This document shows, one piece after another, positions 1 through 7,797 of a DNA stretch of 64,000 nt (the first letter of the stretch is position 1; every line of letters begins with the position of its first letter). Both the position numbers and the translations under genes were made by a program. The notes below the pieces were generated by a model that saw only the letters and a program-made list of their open reading frames with translations, was not told where the DNA came from and made no database searches. Origin of the DNA: Dechloromonas sp. A34 (GTDB lineage: Bacteria; Pseudomonadota; Gammaproteobacteria; Burkholderiales; Rhodocyclaceae); assembly GCF_026261605.1 (NCBI RefSeq), contig NZ_CP102486.1, positions 4,216,001 to 4,280,000 on the forward strand. The letters run 5' to 3'.

Positions 1-236
1 AGAGTCGCCAGCCGTTTGGCGACCAGCGGAATCGCCCCATGGTCGCGCCAGGCCCGGATCGCCGGCCCGGCGGTCGGATGGGCCAGCAAGCGGGCTTCCC
101 ACTCGGGGTGCGAACGCGCGAAGAAATAGGCGGCGAGAATCAGGAAGGGCGTGGTCGGTAGCAGGGGCAGGACGACCCCGGCCAATGCCAGCACCAAGGC
201 CGTGACGCCGAACACCCGATAGAGCGGCCGCTTCAC
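1..236 (-). CDS. DUF454 (YbaN-like) inner-membrane protein, C-terminus cut by window edge
   Basis: The minus strand from a GTG at 236 reads MKRPLYRVFGVTALVLALAG, then a second hydrophobic stretch with the PLLPTTPFLILAAYFFAR signature typical of the DUF454/YbaN family of small inner-membrane proteins. The reading frame is open to base 1, so the C-terminus lies outside the window. The GTG start overlaps the TGA stop of the LysR gene (GTGA), which suggests translational coupling and a shared transcript. No biochemical function is established for the family; it is usually about 120-130 residues long with two or three membrane segments. Identification rests on the TTPFLILAA motif and the membrane pattern. 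Confidence 0.8.
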   Translation of the reverse strand, partial: MKRPLYRVFGVTALVLALAGVVLPLLPTTPFLILAAYFFARSHPEWEARLLAHPTAGPAIRAWRDHGAIPLVAKRLAT

Positions 237-1135
237 CGCAGTTCCCAGTAACTGGCCCGGCCGTAGGTTTCCTTGAGCAGGTCGATGAACAGCCGGACCC
301 GTAGCGGCAGGTGGCGGCGCTGCGGAAAGACCGCGTAGATGCCCATCGGCGGTGCCTGCCAGGCGTCGAGCACCGAGGTCAGCCGGCCCTCCTTGAGGTC
401 CTGCCCGACCTCCCACAACGAACGCCAGGCCAGGCCGCGCCCGGCTAGTGCCCACTCGTGCAGCACGGCGCCGTCGTTGCATTCGAAGCTACCACCGACC
501 TTGATCGTATCGACCTGCCCGCCCTGCGGGTCGCGGAAAACCCAGCCGCGCTGCTGGCCAAGAGAAAGGCAGTTGTGCGCCGCCAGATCGGCCGGCTCGC
601 GCGGCACGCCATGCGCCACAAGGTAAGCCGGGCTGGCCACCACCATGCGGCGCATTTCGCCCAAGCGGACACTGACCAGGCTGGAGTCGGTCAGTTCACC
701 GATGCGAATGGCGCAGTCGATGTTTTCATTGACCAGGTCGACCAGGCGATCGCTCAAGTCGAGATTGACCGTCACCTCGGGATTGGCCTGCATGAAATCC
801 CCGACCAGCGGCGCGACGTGCCGACGGCCGAAACCGGAGGGCGCCGAGACCCGCAACTGGCCGCTCGCCCGCACGCCGCCGAGCGAGACCGCGGCTTCGG
901 CATTGGCCAGATCGTTCAACACCTTCTGGCAATCTTCGAGGAAGGCCTGGCCCTCGAAAGTCAAGGTCAGCTTGCGCGTCGTACGGATCATCAGCTTGAC
1001 GCCGAGCCGGGCTTCCAGCGCATCGAGCCGGCGGCCGATAATGGCCGGCGTAACGCCTTCGCTGCGCGCCGCCGCGGACAGGCTACCGCGCGTCGAGACA
1101 TTGACGAAAGCGGAAATCTGCTTGAAGGTATCCAT
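233..1135 (-). CDS. LysR-family transcriptional regulator
   Basis: A 300-residue protein with an N-terminal winged helix-turn-helix (about residues 1-60: FKQISAFVNVSTRGSLSAAA followed by a recognition helix with IIGRRLDALEARLG) and a C-terminal periplasmic-binding-protein-like effector domain (about 90-295). Length and layout are standard for LysR regulators of the CrgA/DmlR-like branch. It is divergent from the haloacid dehalogenase at 1220, with only 84 bases between them, so autoregulation and control of the dehalogenase are the natural inference. The effector cannot be read from the sequence. The DUF454 gene follows it with a 4-base overlap. Confidence 0.9.
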   Translation of the reverse strand: MDTFKQISAFVNVSTRGSLSAAARSEGVTPAIIGRRLDALEARLGVKLMIRTTRKLTLTFEGQAFLEDCQKVLNDLANAEAAVSLGGVRASGQLRVSAPSGFGRRHVAPLVGDFMQANPEVTVNLDLSDRLVDLVNENIDCAIRIGELTDSSLVSVRLGEMRRMVVASPAYLVAHGVPREPADLAAHNCLSLGQQRGWVFRDPQGGQVDTIKVGGSFECNDGAVLHEWALAGRGLAWRSLWEVGQDLKEGRLTSVLDAWQAPPMGIYAVFPQRRHLPLRVRLFIDLLKETYGRASYWELR

Positions 1136-1144
1136 CTATTCGAT

Positions 1145-1158
1145 ACTTTTAGTAAAAG
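1145..1158. promoter_or_regulatory. Dyad in the LysR / dehalogenase divergent promoter
   Basis: CTTTT-agt-AAAAG lies about 10 bases upstream of the LysR start, in the short AT-rich divergent spacer (1136-1219). An AT-rich dyad at this place is what a LysR operator looks like, but the arm is only five bases and assignment is inference. Confidence 0.3.
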
Positions 1159-1219
1159 AATTAACGCCGATTTTGCCACTTATCTTATCCGCCAAGTAAC
1201 AATAAACTTCGGACCTATC

Positions 1220-1918
1220 ATGACGCAAGCACCTGCCGCCCCGATCAAAGCCATCGCCTTCGACGCCTATGCCACGCTGTTCGACGTCTATTGCATGGAA
1301 GCGCTGGCCGAGGAATATTTCCCCGGCCAGGGGAAAGCCTTGACCATCCTGTGGCGGCAGAAGCAGATCGAATACACGCGCATCCGCAGCATGAGCAGCC
1401 AGTTCCGCACCTTCTGGGAAGTCACCCGCGATGCGCTGATTTTCGCCGCACGCAGTCTGCAACTCGCGATGACCGACTCGCAGCGCCAGCACCTGATGAA
1501 CCAGTACGCCTGCCTGCGCCCTTTCCCGGAAAACCTGGCGACGCTGGAAGCGCTCAAGGCCATGGGCATCCCGCTCGCCATCCTCTCGAACGGCACGCAC
1601 TCGATGCTCGACATCGCCGTCAAGTACAACGACATGAACCACCTGTTCGCCCACATCCTGTCGGCCGACAGCGTACAGAAATTCAAGACCTCGCCCGAGG
1701 TCTACCAGCTGGCCCTCGATGCCTTCCAACTGCCGGCCCGGGACATCCTCTTCGTCTCGGCCAATGCCTGGGATGCCTGCGCCGCCACCTGGTTCGGCTT
1801 CACCACCTTCTGGGTCAATCGCAGCCAGCAACCGGAGGAGGTTCTCGATGTCTCACCGACAGCCACCGGCCGCCAGTTGTCCGACGTCCTGACCTACGTA
1901 CGCGGCCTGCACGGCTGA
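1220..1918 (+). CDS. Haloacid dehalogenase type II (HAD superfamily)
   Basis: A 232-residue HAD hydrolase of the L-2-haloacid dehalogenase (type II) group, which hydrolyses 2-halocarboxylates to 2-hydroxy acids in the cytoplasm. Motif I is AFDAYATLFDVY with nucleophile Asp15. Motif II is LSNGT, motif III the Lys of KTSPEVY, and motif IV SANAWDACAATWFGF. These match the Asp/Thr/Ser-Asn/Lys/Tyr/Ser-Asn-Asp set of characterised dehalogenases. ATG 1220 is chosen because it starts just before motif I; the frame stays open far upstream but only as antisense of the LysR gene. The natural substrate may be something other than a haloacid. Regulation by the divergent LysR gene is likely. Confidence 0.9.
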   Translation: MTQAPAAPIKAIAFDAYATLFDVYCMEALAEEYFPGQGKALTILWRQKQIEYTRIRSMSSQFRTFWEVTRDALIFAARSLQLAMTDSQRQHLMNQYACLRPFPENLATLEALKAMGIPLAILSNGTHSMLDIAVKYNDMNHLFAHILSADSVQKFKTSPEVYQLALDAFQLPARDILFVSANAWDACAATWFGFTTFWVNRSQQPEEVLDVSPTATGRQLSDVLTYVRGLHG

Positions 1919-1964
1919 CCCGATCACTGTTTCCAACCTTCAACCTTAACGACAAGGAGCACTC

Positions 1965-3563
1965 ATGAGCCTCAATCTGCCACAAGGCGTGCAAATCACC
2001 GGCCCGATCAAAGCCGGTTATGAATCCGTTCTGACTTTCGAAGCCCTCGAACTGGTCGCCAAGCTGCACCGCGCCTTCGAAGCCCGCCGCCAGGAACTGT
2101 TAAAGGCCCGTGTCGCCCGCCAGGCCCGCATCGATGCCGGCGAAATGCCGGACTTCCTGCCGGAAACCAAGCACATCCGCGAAGGCGACTGGAAGGTCGC
2201 CCCGGTGCCGCCCGCCCTGCACTGCCGCCGCGTCGAAATCACCGGCCCGGTCGAAGCCAAGATGATCATCAACGCCTTCAACTCCGGCGCTGACTCCTAC
2301 ATGACCGACTTCGAGGATTCCAACTCTCCGAACTGGGACAACCAGATCCAGGGCCAGATCAACCTCTACAAGGCGATCCGCCGCGAACTCTCGTTCAAGG
2401 GCGAGAACGGCAAGGAATACAAGCTCAACGACAAGATTGCCACCCTGCAGATCCGGCCGCGCGGCTGGCACCTCGACGAAAAGCACGTCCTCGTTGACGG
2501 CCAGCGCGTCGGTGGCGGCATCTTCGACTTCGCCGTCGTCTTCTTCCACAACGCCAAGGAACAGATCGCCCGCGGCGCCGGCCCCTTCTTCTACCTGCCG
2601 AAGATGGAAAGCCACCTCGAAGCCCGCCTGTGGAACGACATCTTCGTGATGGCCCAGGACCACATCGGCCTGCCGCAAGGCACCATCAAGGCCACCGTGC
2701 TGGTCGAAACCATCCTTGCCACCTTCGAGATGGAAGAAATCCTCTACGAACTGCGCAACCACTCCGCTGGTTTGAATGCCGGACGCTGGGACTACATCTT
2801 CTCCTGCATCAAGAAGTTCAAGAAGAACAAGGACTTCTGCCTGGCCCAGCGCGGCGCCATCACCATGGAAGTGCCCTTCATGCGCTCCTACGCCCTGGCC
2901 CTGGTCCAGGCCTGCCACAAGCGCGGCGCCCCGGCGATGGGCGGCATGTCGGCCCTGATCCCGATCAAGAACGACCCGGTGGCCAACGAAAAGGCCCTGG
3001 CCGGCATCCGCCACGACAAGACCCGCGACGCCAACGACGGCTACGACGGCGGCTGGGTGGCCCACCCGGGCCTGGTGCCGATCGCCATGGAAGAGTTCGT
3101 CAAGGTCCTCGGCAACAAGCCGAACCAGTTCGAAAAGCAGGTCGAAGGCAAGTTCGGCCCGGCCCAGTGGCTCGATTTCAAGCCGGAACAGCCGATCACC
3201 GAAGCCGGCCTGCGCAACAACATCAACGTCGGCATCCACTACCTCGGCTCCTGGCTGGCCGGCAACGGCTGCGTGCCCATCCATAACCTGATGGAAGATG
3301 CCGCCACCGCCGAAATCTCCCGCTCCCAGGTCTGGCAGTGGGTGGTCTCGCCGAAGGGCATCCTCGACGACGGCCGCAAGGTCACCGAAGACATGGTGCG
3401 CCCGATGATCGCCGAAGAACTGGCCAAGGTTAAGGCCACTGTCGTTGCCCAGGGGGAAGACACCGCCACCTACGACCAGGCCGCGGTCATCTTCGACAAG
3501 ATGTCGCTGACCCAGGACTACCCGGAATTCCTGACCCTGCCGCTGTACGAAGCGATGGAGTAA
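1965..3563 (+). CDS. aceB: Malate synthase A
   Basis: A 532-residue malate synthase of the A isoform, which condenses glyoxylate and acetyl-CoA to malate in the second step of the glyoxylate shunt. It shows the conserved barrel segments: FEDSNSPNWDNQIQGQINL (Mg/glyoxylate site), LQIRPRGWHLDEKH with the catalytic Arg, VLVETILATFEMEEIL and MRSYALALVQACHKRGAPAMGGM. The length is typical of isoform A and rules out the roughly 720-residue isoform G. A good ribosome site (AAGGAG) lies 8 bases before ATG 1965. The hairpin at 3623 ends the unit. No isocitrate lyase gene is in the window, but Icd, AceK and transhydrogenase are about 35 kb away. Confidence 0.97.
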   Translation: MSLNLPQGVQITGPIKAGYESVLTFEALELVAKLHRAFEARRQELLKARVARQARIDAGEMPDFLPETKHIREGDWKVAPVPPALHCRRVEITGPVEAKMIINAFNSGADSYMTDFEDSNSPNWDNQIQGQINLYKAIRRELSFKGENGKEYKLNDKIATLQIRPRGWHLDEKHVLVDGQRVGGGIFDFAVVFFHNAKEQIARGAGPFFYLPKMESHLEARLWNDIFVMAQDHIGLPQGTIKATVLVETILATFEMEEILYELRNHSAGLNAGRWDYIFSCIKKFKKNKDFCLAQRGAITMEVPFMRSYALALVQACHKRGAPAMGGMSALIPIKNDPVANEKALAGIRHDKTRDANDGYDGGWVAHPGLVPIAMEEFVKVLGNKPNQFEKQVEGKFGPAQWLDFKPEQPITEAGLRNNINVGIHYLGSWLAGNGCVPIHNLMEDAATAEISRSQVWQWVVSPKGILDDGRKVTEDMVRPMIAEELAKVKATVVAQGEDTATYDQAAVIFDKMSLTQDYPEFLTLPLYEAME

Positions 3564-3622
3564 GCAGTACCCGGGAAAGGCGCTTCAGACGCCCAGCCTC
3601 GACAGAGAAGCAGGAAGCGAGA

Positions 3623-3646
3623 CGCCCCGGGGAACCGGGGCGTTTT
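3623..3646 (+). terminator. Rho-independent terminator after aceB
   Basis: An 8-bp perfect stem CGCCCCGG / CCGGGGCG with a GGAA tetraloop is followed directly by TTTTGTTG. It lies 60 bases after the malate synthase stop and just before the convergent kinase gene ends. Confidence 0.85.
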
Positions 3647-3672
3647 GTTGTGTATGGCAGCCGCTAGCGGCT

Positions 3673-5022
3673 TCAGGCCGGCCAGCGGATCCGCGCATCG
3701 AAGCCGCCGCCGGAGCGGTTGGCCAGTTCCAGGCGCGCCCCGTGCAGTTCGGCGATGCGACTGACAATGGCCAGGCCGAGCCCGCTGCCCTCGGCCCGCG
3801 CTTGGCTGCTCCGGAAAAAGCGCTCATGCAAACGAGGCAGTTCGGCCTCCGGGCAGCCCGGCCCATCATCGGCCACGCCGATGCAGATGGCGCCGCCGTC
3901 GGCTGCGGCATAGACCGTGATCGTGCCGCCGGGCAGGGTGTAGCGCAGGGCGTTTTCGAGCAGGTTGCGCCAGGCGACGGCCAGTAATCCGCGATCGCCC
4001 TCGATCGCCACGGCATTTGCCGGCAACGTCAGAACCACTTTCCGCTCAACCTGCCCCTCGGCGGCAGCGGCCACCTCGGCAGCCAGTTCGCCGAGATCGA
4101 CGTTCCCCATGTCGCCGGGCCGTGAGAGCGGGTCGAGCCGGGCCAGGCGTAGCAATTGCTCGACGACGCGGGTCGAGCGGTCGACGCCGTTGATGGTCTG
4201 GGTCAGCGCATGCTGTTGCTGTTCGGCATCGCGGCTAGCCAGGGCGACCTGGGCATGGATTTTCAGGGCGGCGAGCGGGGTGCGCAGTTCGTGCGCAGCG
4301 TCGGCGGTGAACCGGCGCTCGTTTTCCAGGGTCCGACGCAGCCGTTGCAGCAGGTGATTGATCGCTTCGGCCAAGCCCTGCAATTCGAGCGGCGCCGGCT
4401 TGCTTTCCAGTTCGGCCAGATTCCCGGTCGAGCGCGAAGCCACTTCCGCGGCCAGATCGTCGAGGGGTTTCAGGCTGCGGCGGATCGAATAGTAGATGAG
4501 CGCCAGCAGGATCGGCAGGGCGAGGCCGATCGGCAGGGCAGTGCGCGTCGCGATCTCGAGAGCGACGGTATCGCGCAGTTCCATGGATTGAAAAACGATG
4601 GCCTGGCGGCCGGTTTGAACGTCGCTGGTACAGAAGACACGCCACCCTTGGCCATCGCGGACCAGATTGGCATAACCCGGCGAGTTGGCAACTGGCGTCT
4701 CGGGGGCATGCCGCGAGCGCATCAGCAACTTGCCATCGGCGGCGGCCAGCTGAAATTCGAGCGGCGATTCGTAGAGGCTGGGCGGCTCGGCCGTAGCTGT
4801 CTCCAGATATTGCGCCAAGCCGGTCAGGTCAGTCTCGTTGTGACGAGCCAGGGCGAGCAGACGCCGGGCGTGCTGGGCCAGGTTGCCATCCATCAGCTCC
4901 TCGGCTTCGTGCTCGGCCTTGGTGTAACTGAAGTAGGCGCCCATCCCCCAGACCAGCAAGACGACCAGCGAGATGGCGCGGATCAGGCGCCAGCGCAGCG
5001 AGCTGGCGTTCAGGGAGCGCAT
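3673..5022 (-). CDS. Sensor histidine kinase, QseC/TctE-like
   Basis: A 449-residue inner-membrane sensor kinase. TM1 is at about residues 10-30 (LIRAISLVVLLVWGMGAYFS), followed by a periplasmic domain of about 130 residues, TM2 near 165-185 (ALPIGLALPILLALIYYS) and a linker. The HisKA box DAAHELRTPLAAL has its phosphorylatable His at 244. The HATPase domain follows, with the N box (NLLENALRY), VADDGPG and GSGLGLAIV. Start ATG 5022 overlaps the response regulator end by 13 bases. It is the last gene of the seven-gene operon that begins near 9871, so the sensed signal probably relates to the small molecule or lipid metabolism encoded there. Confidence 0.92.
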   Translation of the reverse strand: MRSLNASSLRWRLIRAISLVVLLVWGMGAYFSYTKAEHEAEELMDGNLAQHARRLLALARHNETDLTGLAQYLETATAEPPSLYESPLEFQLAAADGKLLMRSRHAPETPVANSPGYANLVRDGQGWRVFCTSDVQTGRQAIVFQSMELRDTVALEIATRTALPIGLALPILLALIYYSIRRSLKPLDDLAAEVASRSTGNLAELESKPAPLELQGLAEAINHLLQRLRRTLENERRFTADAAHELRTPLAALKIHAQVALASRDAEQQQHALTQTINGVDRSTRVVEQLLRLARLDPLSRPGDMGNVDLGELAAEVAAAAEGQVERKVVLTLPANAVAIEGDRGLLAVAWRNLLENALRYTLPGGTITVYAAADGGAICIGVADDGPGCPEAELPRLHERFFRSSQARAEGSGLGLAIVSRIAELHGARLELANRSGGGFDARIRWPA

Positions 5023-5683
5023 TGGTCCTGTTTGCCGAGTTGGTAGCCGAGGCCGCGCACAGTGACGATGGCTTCGTTGCCGAGCAGCTTGCGCAGCCGG
5101 TGAATGTAGACTTCGATAATGTTGCTGTCCTTCTCCTCGCCCCAAGCATAAAGGCTTTCCGCCAGTTGATCGCGGGACCGGATGTGCTCGGGATGACTGA
5201 GCAGATCGAAGAGCAGCGCGTATTCCCGCGCCGAGATGATCAGCGGCTCGCCGTGCCGGGTGAGCTGCCGGGTCGCCGGATCGAGACAGAGGCCGCCATG
5301 CTTGAGCAGTGGCCCGGAGCGGCCGCCGGCCCGGCGGATCAGGGCGCGCAGGCGGGCATGCAGTTCGGAAAGATCGAAGGGCTTGGTCAGATAATCGTCG
5401 GCGCCGCTGTCCAGGCCGGAGATCCGGTCGGCCTTGGTGTCGCGGGCGGTCAGGATGAGGACCGGCAGGTCGCTCCCCGGCTGCGCAGGCCCTTGAGCAC
5501 GGTCAGCCCGTCGCATCGCGGCAGCCCGAGATCGAGCACGCAGGCGTCGTAGGGATGGTCGAGCAGCGCCAGACGCGCCGCTTCGCCGTCGCGCACCCAA
5601 TCGACGGCATAGTCGGCCAGTTTCAGGGCACTGCGAATGCCATCGCCGAGCAGGGCATCGTCTTCGGCCAACAGAATTCTCAA
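5010..5683 (-). pseudogene. OmpR/QseB-like response regulator, single-base frameshift
   Basis: The N-terminal part (from ATG 5683: MRILLAEDDALLGDGIRSAL, phospho-acceptor Asp51 in VLDLGLP) and the C-terminal part (VLILTARDTKADRISG, Lys of TKPFDLSEL, then a winged-helix DNA-binding domain ending in VRGLGYQL) are in different frames. Adding one C to the C4 run at 5475-5478 joins them as LRSRGSDLPVLIL and gives a normal 224-residue OmpR-family regulator. All functional residues are present on both sides, so a missing base call is more likely than real inactivation. It pairs with the kinase at 3673 (13-base overlap), and its start abuts the stop of the TPR gene. Confidence 0.9.
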
Positions 5684-6334
5684 TTAACGGCTTTCCTGGT
5701 TAAGCTTGTTCAAGAGGGCTTGCGCTTCCTGGCGGCGGCCGCGATCGGCGAGCTCCCGCCCGGGGCGCGGCGCTGCCTTGACGGCCTTTTCGAGATAGCC
5801 CCTAGCTTCCGCCGCCCGGCTATTGTCCAGCAAGAACTCGCCGTAGAAGTAGTTCGGATCGATGCCGTCCGGATTGATGCTCAGGGATTTCTTGAAGTAG
5901 ATTTCGGCGCGCTCCTTGTCGCCGAAGCCGAGGGGCCAGCGCGGCACCTTGGCGTAGAGCGTCGCCAGGCTGGTATAGGCCGAGCCGTTGAGGGCCGTTT
6001 CATTGAGCGAGCGGGCAGTTTCAAGGCGCTCCTTGGCCTCCTTGGCCAGCGCCAGACCACCCAGCCCGCCTTTGGCGCCAGCCTCGCTGGAGAGCACGAT
6101 GCCCTCCCAGATCAAGGCTTCGGCCATGCCGGGGTGACTATCGACCACCTTGCGCGCCTCCAGCGCCAGGGCGCGGTATTGCTCGGCATGCTGCGGTGCG
6201 GCCTGACGATATCTGATCTCGGCCCATTGCGTCTGGATCGGGCGGATCGCCTCGTCGGGGCTGGCGGCGCTAGCCAGTTGGCTGCCGGCGGCTAACAGGA
6301 CCAGGCTCAGCAGGTAACGAATCTTGGTATTCAT
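5684..6334 (-). CDS. Exported TPR-repeat protein
   Basis: A 216-residue protein with a clear Sec signal peptide (MNTKIRYLLSLVLLAAGSQ, cleavage after ASA near residue 24) and helical repeats of TPR type. Examples are AEQYRALALEARKVVDSHPGMA, YTSLATLYAKVPRW and a repeat with YFKKSLSINPDGIDPNYFYGE and ARGYLEKAVKAAP. It is therefore a periplasmic scaffold or binding protein; no enzymatic motif is visible. It lies between the short-chain dehydrogenase (21-base gap) and the response regulator (no gap), so it belongs to the same transcript. An accessory role in signal sensing for the following two-component pair, or in handling the operon product, is inference only. Confidence 0.8.
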   Translation of the reverse strand: MNTKIRYLLSLVLLAAGSQLASAASPDEAIRPIQTQWAEIRYRQAAPQHAEQYRALALEARKVVDSHPGMAEALIWEGIVLSSEAGAKGGLGGLALAKEAKERLETARSLNETALNGSAYTSLATLYAKVPRWPLGFGDKERAEIYFKKSLSINPDGIDPNYFYGEFLLDNSRAAEARGYLEKAVKAAPRPGRELADRGRRQEAQALLNKLNQESR

Positions 6335-6355
6335 GGGGGTTTTCCTTTCGGGAAT

Positions 6356-7141
6356 TCAGCGCGCCGGTGCGTACCGTTTAATGACAGATAGTTTGCCGGC
6401 TAACGCCCGGTCGATCAAGCTCGGTGCAATGCCGTTGAGCCAGGCAAAGAAGCGCTCGGGGAAGCCGAAATGCCGTTCGCCCTGGCCGTGCCGAATGGCG
6501 GCGACGATCTGCGCCGCGACATCGGCCGCCGAGTCGGTGTGGCTCTTCAGCGCCTGGTTCAGGCGTCTGACGGCCGGTGAATTGAGCGGGGTGTCGATGG
6601 CGCGGGGCGCGAGGTGGATGACGCCGACCGTGCTATCGGCCAACTCGCGGCGCAGGGCCTGCGAAAAGCCGCGCAGCCCGGCCTTGGCGGCGGAATAGGC
6701 GGCGAAGCCGGCAAAGGGCAGGCTGCCGAAGGTCGAACCGATATTGACGATAGCCGCTTCCGGTTGCGCCTTGAGGGCGGGCAGCAAGGCCTGGGTCAGG
6801 CGGATCGGCGCTTCGAGGTTGGTCGCCAGGATGCGCTCGACGCTCAGCCAGTCCTGGTTTTCGAGCAGCCCGAAACCACCGACCCCGGCATTGTTGACCA
6901 GGACATTGACCTGGAAGCGGCAAGCTGCTTCGGTCAGCGCGGCAATGTCGGCAGCGCTGTTCAGGTCAGCCCGGATGAAATCGCAGCGCTCGCCGAGGAC
7001 CGCCTGCAGCGCGGCCAAAGCCCCGGCATCGCGGCCGGCGAGCAGAACGGCGGCACCCGCCGCGTGCAGCTGGCGAGCCAGCTCACTACCGAGGGCGCCA
7101 CTGGCGCCGGTGATCAGGACGCGCGCCCGGCTCAGTTGCAT
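6356..7141 (-). CDS. Short-chain dehydrogenase/reductase (SDR)
   Basis: A 261-residue classical SDR, i.e. an NAD(P)-dependent oxidoreductase. The cofactor motif TGASGALG is at residues 11-18, NNAG at 83-86, catalytic Ser136 in NIGSTFG, and the YxxxK pair Tyr149/Lys153 in YSAAKAG. A basic or aromatic C-terminal tail (FFAWLNGIAPSLIDRALAGK) resembles SDRs acting on lipid substrates and may touch the membrane. ATG 7141 is chosen because an earlier in-frame Met only adds non-homologous sequence; this start overlaps the upstream gene by 10 bases. The context (acyl ligase, diiron oxidase-like protein) suggests it reduces a ketone or aldehyde intermediate of the operon product. Confidence 0.9.
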   Translation of the reverse strand: MQLSRARVLITGASGALGSELARQLHAAGAAVLLAGRDAGALAALQAVLGERCDFIRADLNSAADIAALTEAACRFQVNVLVNNAGVGGFGLLENQDWLSVERILATNLEAPIRLTQALLPALKAQPEAAIVNIGSTFGSLPFAGFAAYSAAKAGLRGFSQALRRELADSTVGVIHLAPRAIDTPLNSPAVRRLNQALKSHTDSAADVAAQIVAAIRHGQGERHFGFPERFFAWLNGIAPSLIDRALAGKLSVIKRYAPAR

Positions 7142-7797
7142 ACGGCCTCCGCGCAACACGGCAGGGCGTGGAAGATGGCGCCGTAGAGGCGATAGAAAAT
7201 GCGGGCACAACGGATGACTTCGGCCTGGTCCGGCGCCGTCATCTTCTCTAGCAAGCGGGCCAGATGCTGGGTGTGCTCCTGATCCAGCGTGCCATGCGAA
7301 CGCAGGTAGGAGAAGGCGTTGTCGGGCAAGCCGAGAGCCTGCTGGATGCGGTCGGCGGCAGTCAAGGCGAGCGCGACGCTGGTCCCTTCAAGGACGAAGA
7401 CCATGCCGAAAAAGCCGGCCGGGTTGCCGCGATTCACCAGATCGTAGGCAAAGGCCACCATCACTTCGGTGGCCAGTTCCGGCTGGCTGTTGCGAACGGC
7501 CTCGGCATCGCCGCCGGTGGCCGTGATGTCGTTGAGTATCCATTCCTCGTGGCCGATTTCTTCATCGATGTATTCGGCGACGGCACGCAGCATCCAGCCC
7601 CGCGGGCCGGACAGCTTGCCGCCCAGCGTCATCAACAGCGGTGTCGTGTGGCAAACATGGTGAAAGGCCTGGGCGAGAAAGGACTGGTAACTGGCGAGAT
7701 CGACACGGCCTTGCAGGCAGTCGGCGATGATCGGGGCGGCGAGCAGGTAGGCGCGTTCGTTTGCGGTGGACGCGGCGAGCTGGTCATAGAAAGACAT
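7132..7797 (-). CDS. TenA-like / haem-oxygenase-like diiron protein
   Basis: A 221-residue all-helical protein of the TenA/PqqC/haem-oxygenase fold. It carries the metal-ligand pattern of haem-oxygenase-like diiron oxidases (HDOs): EEIGHEEW (Glu79 or Glu80, His83), Glu137 in FVLEGTS, and HGTLDQEH (His168, Asp172, His175). True TenA thiaminases use an active-site Cys instead. Known HDOs such as UndA and SznF oxidise fatty acids or N-containing substrates. Automatic annotation often labels such genes TenA transcriptional regulator, which this sequence does not support since no DNA-binding motif is visible. The start MSFYDQL at 7797 overlaps the acyl ligase stop by 14 bases. The substrate is unknown. 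Confidence 0.85.
   Translation of the reverse strand: MSFYDQLAASTANERAYLLAAPIIADCLQGRVDLASYQSFLAQAFHHVCHTTPLLMTLGGKLSGPRGWMLRAVAEYIDEEIGHEEWILNDITATGGDAEAVRNSQPELATEVMVAFAYDLVNRGNPAGFFGMVFVLEGTSVALALTAADRIQQALGLPDNAFSYLRSHGTLDQEHTQHLARLLEKMTAPDQAEVIRCARIFYRLYGAIFHALPCCAEAVCN

Noticed and set aside
2100..3284. Open frame of 394 codons on the minus strand opposite aceB
   Set aside because: Antisense shadow of malate synthase A, with no recognisable domain or ribosome site.
7132..7797. Naming the TenA-like gene as a transcriptional regulator
   Set aside because: No DNA-binding motif is present, whereas all six diiron-type ligands are.
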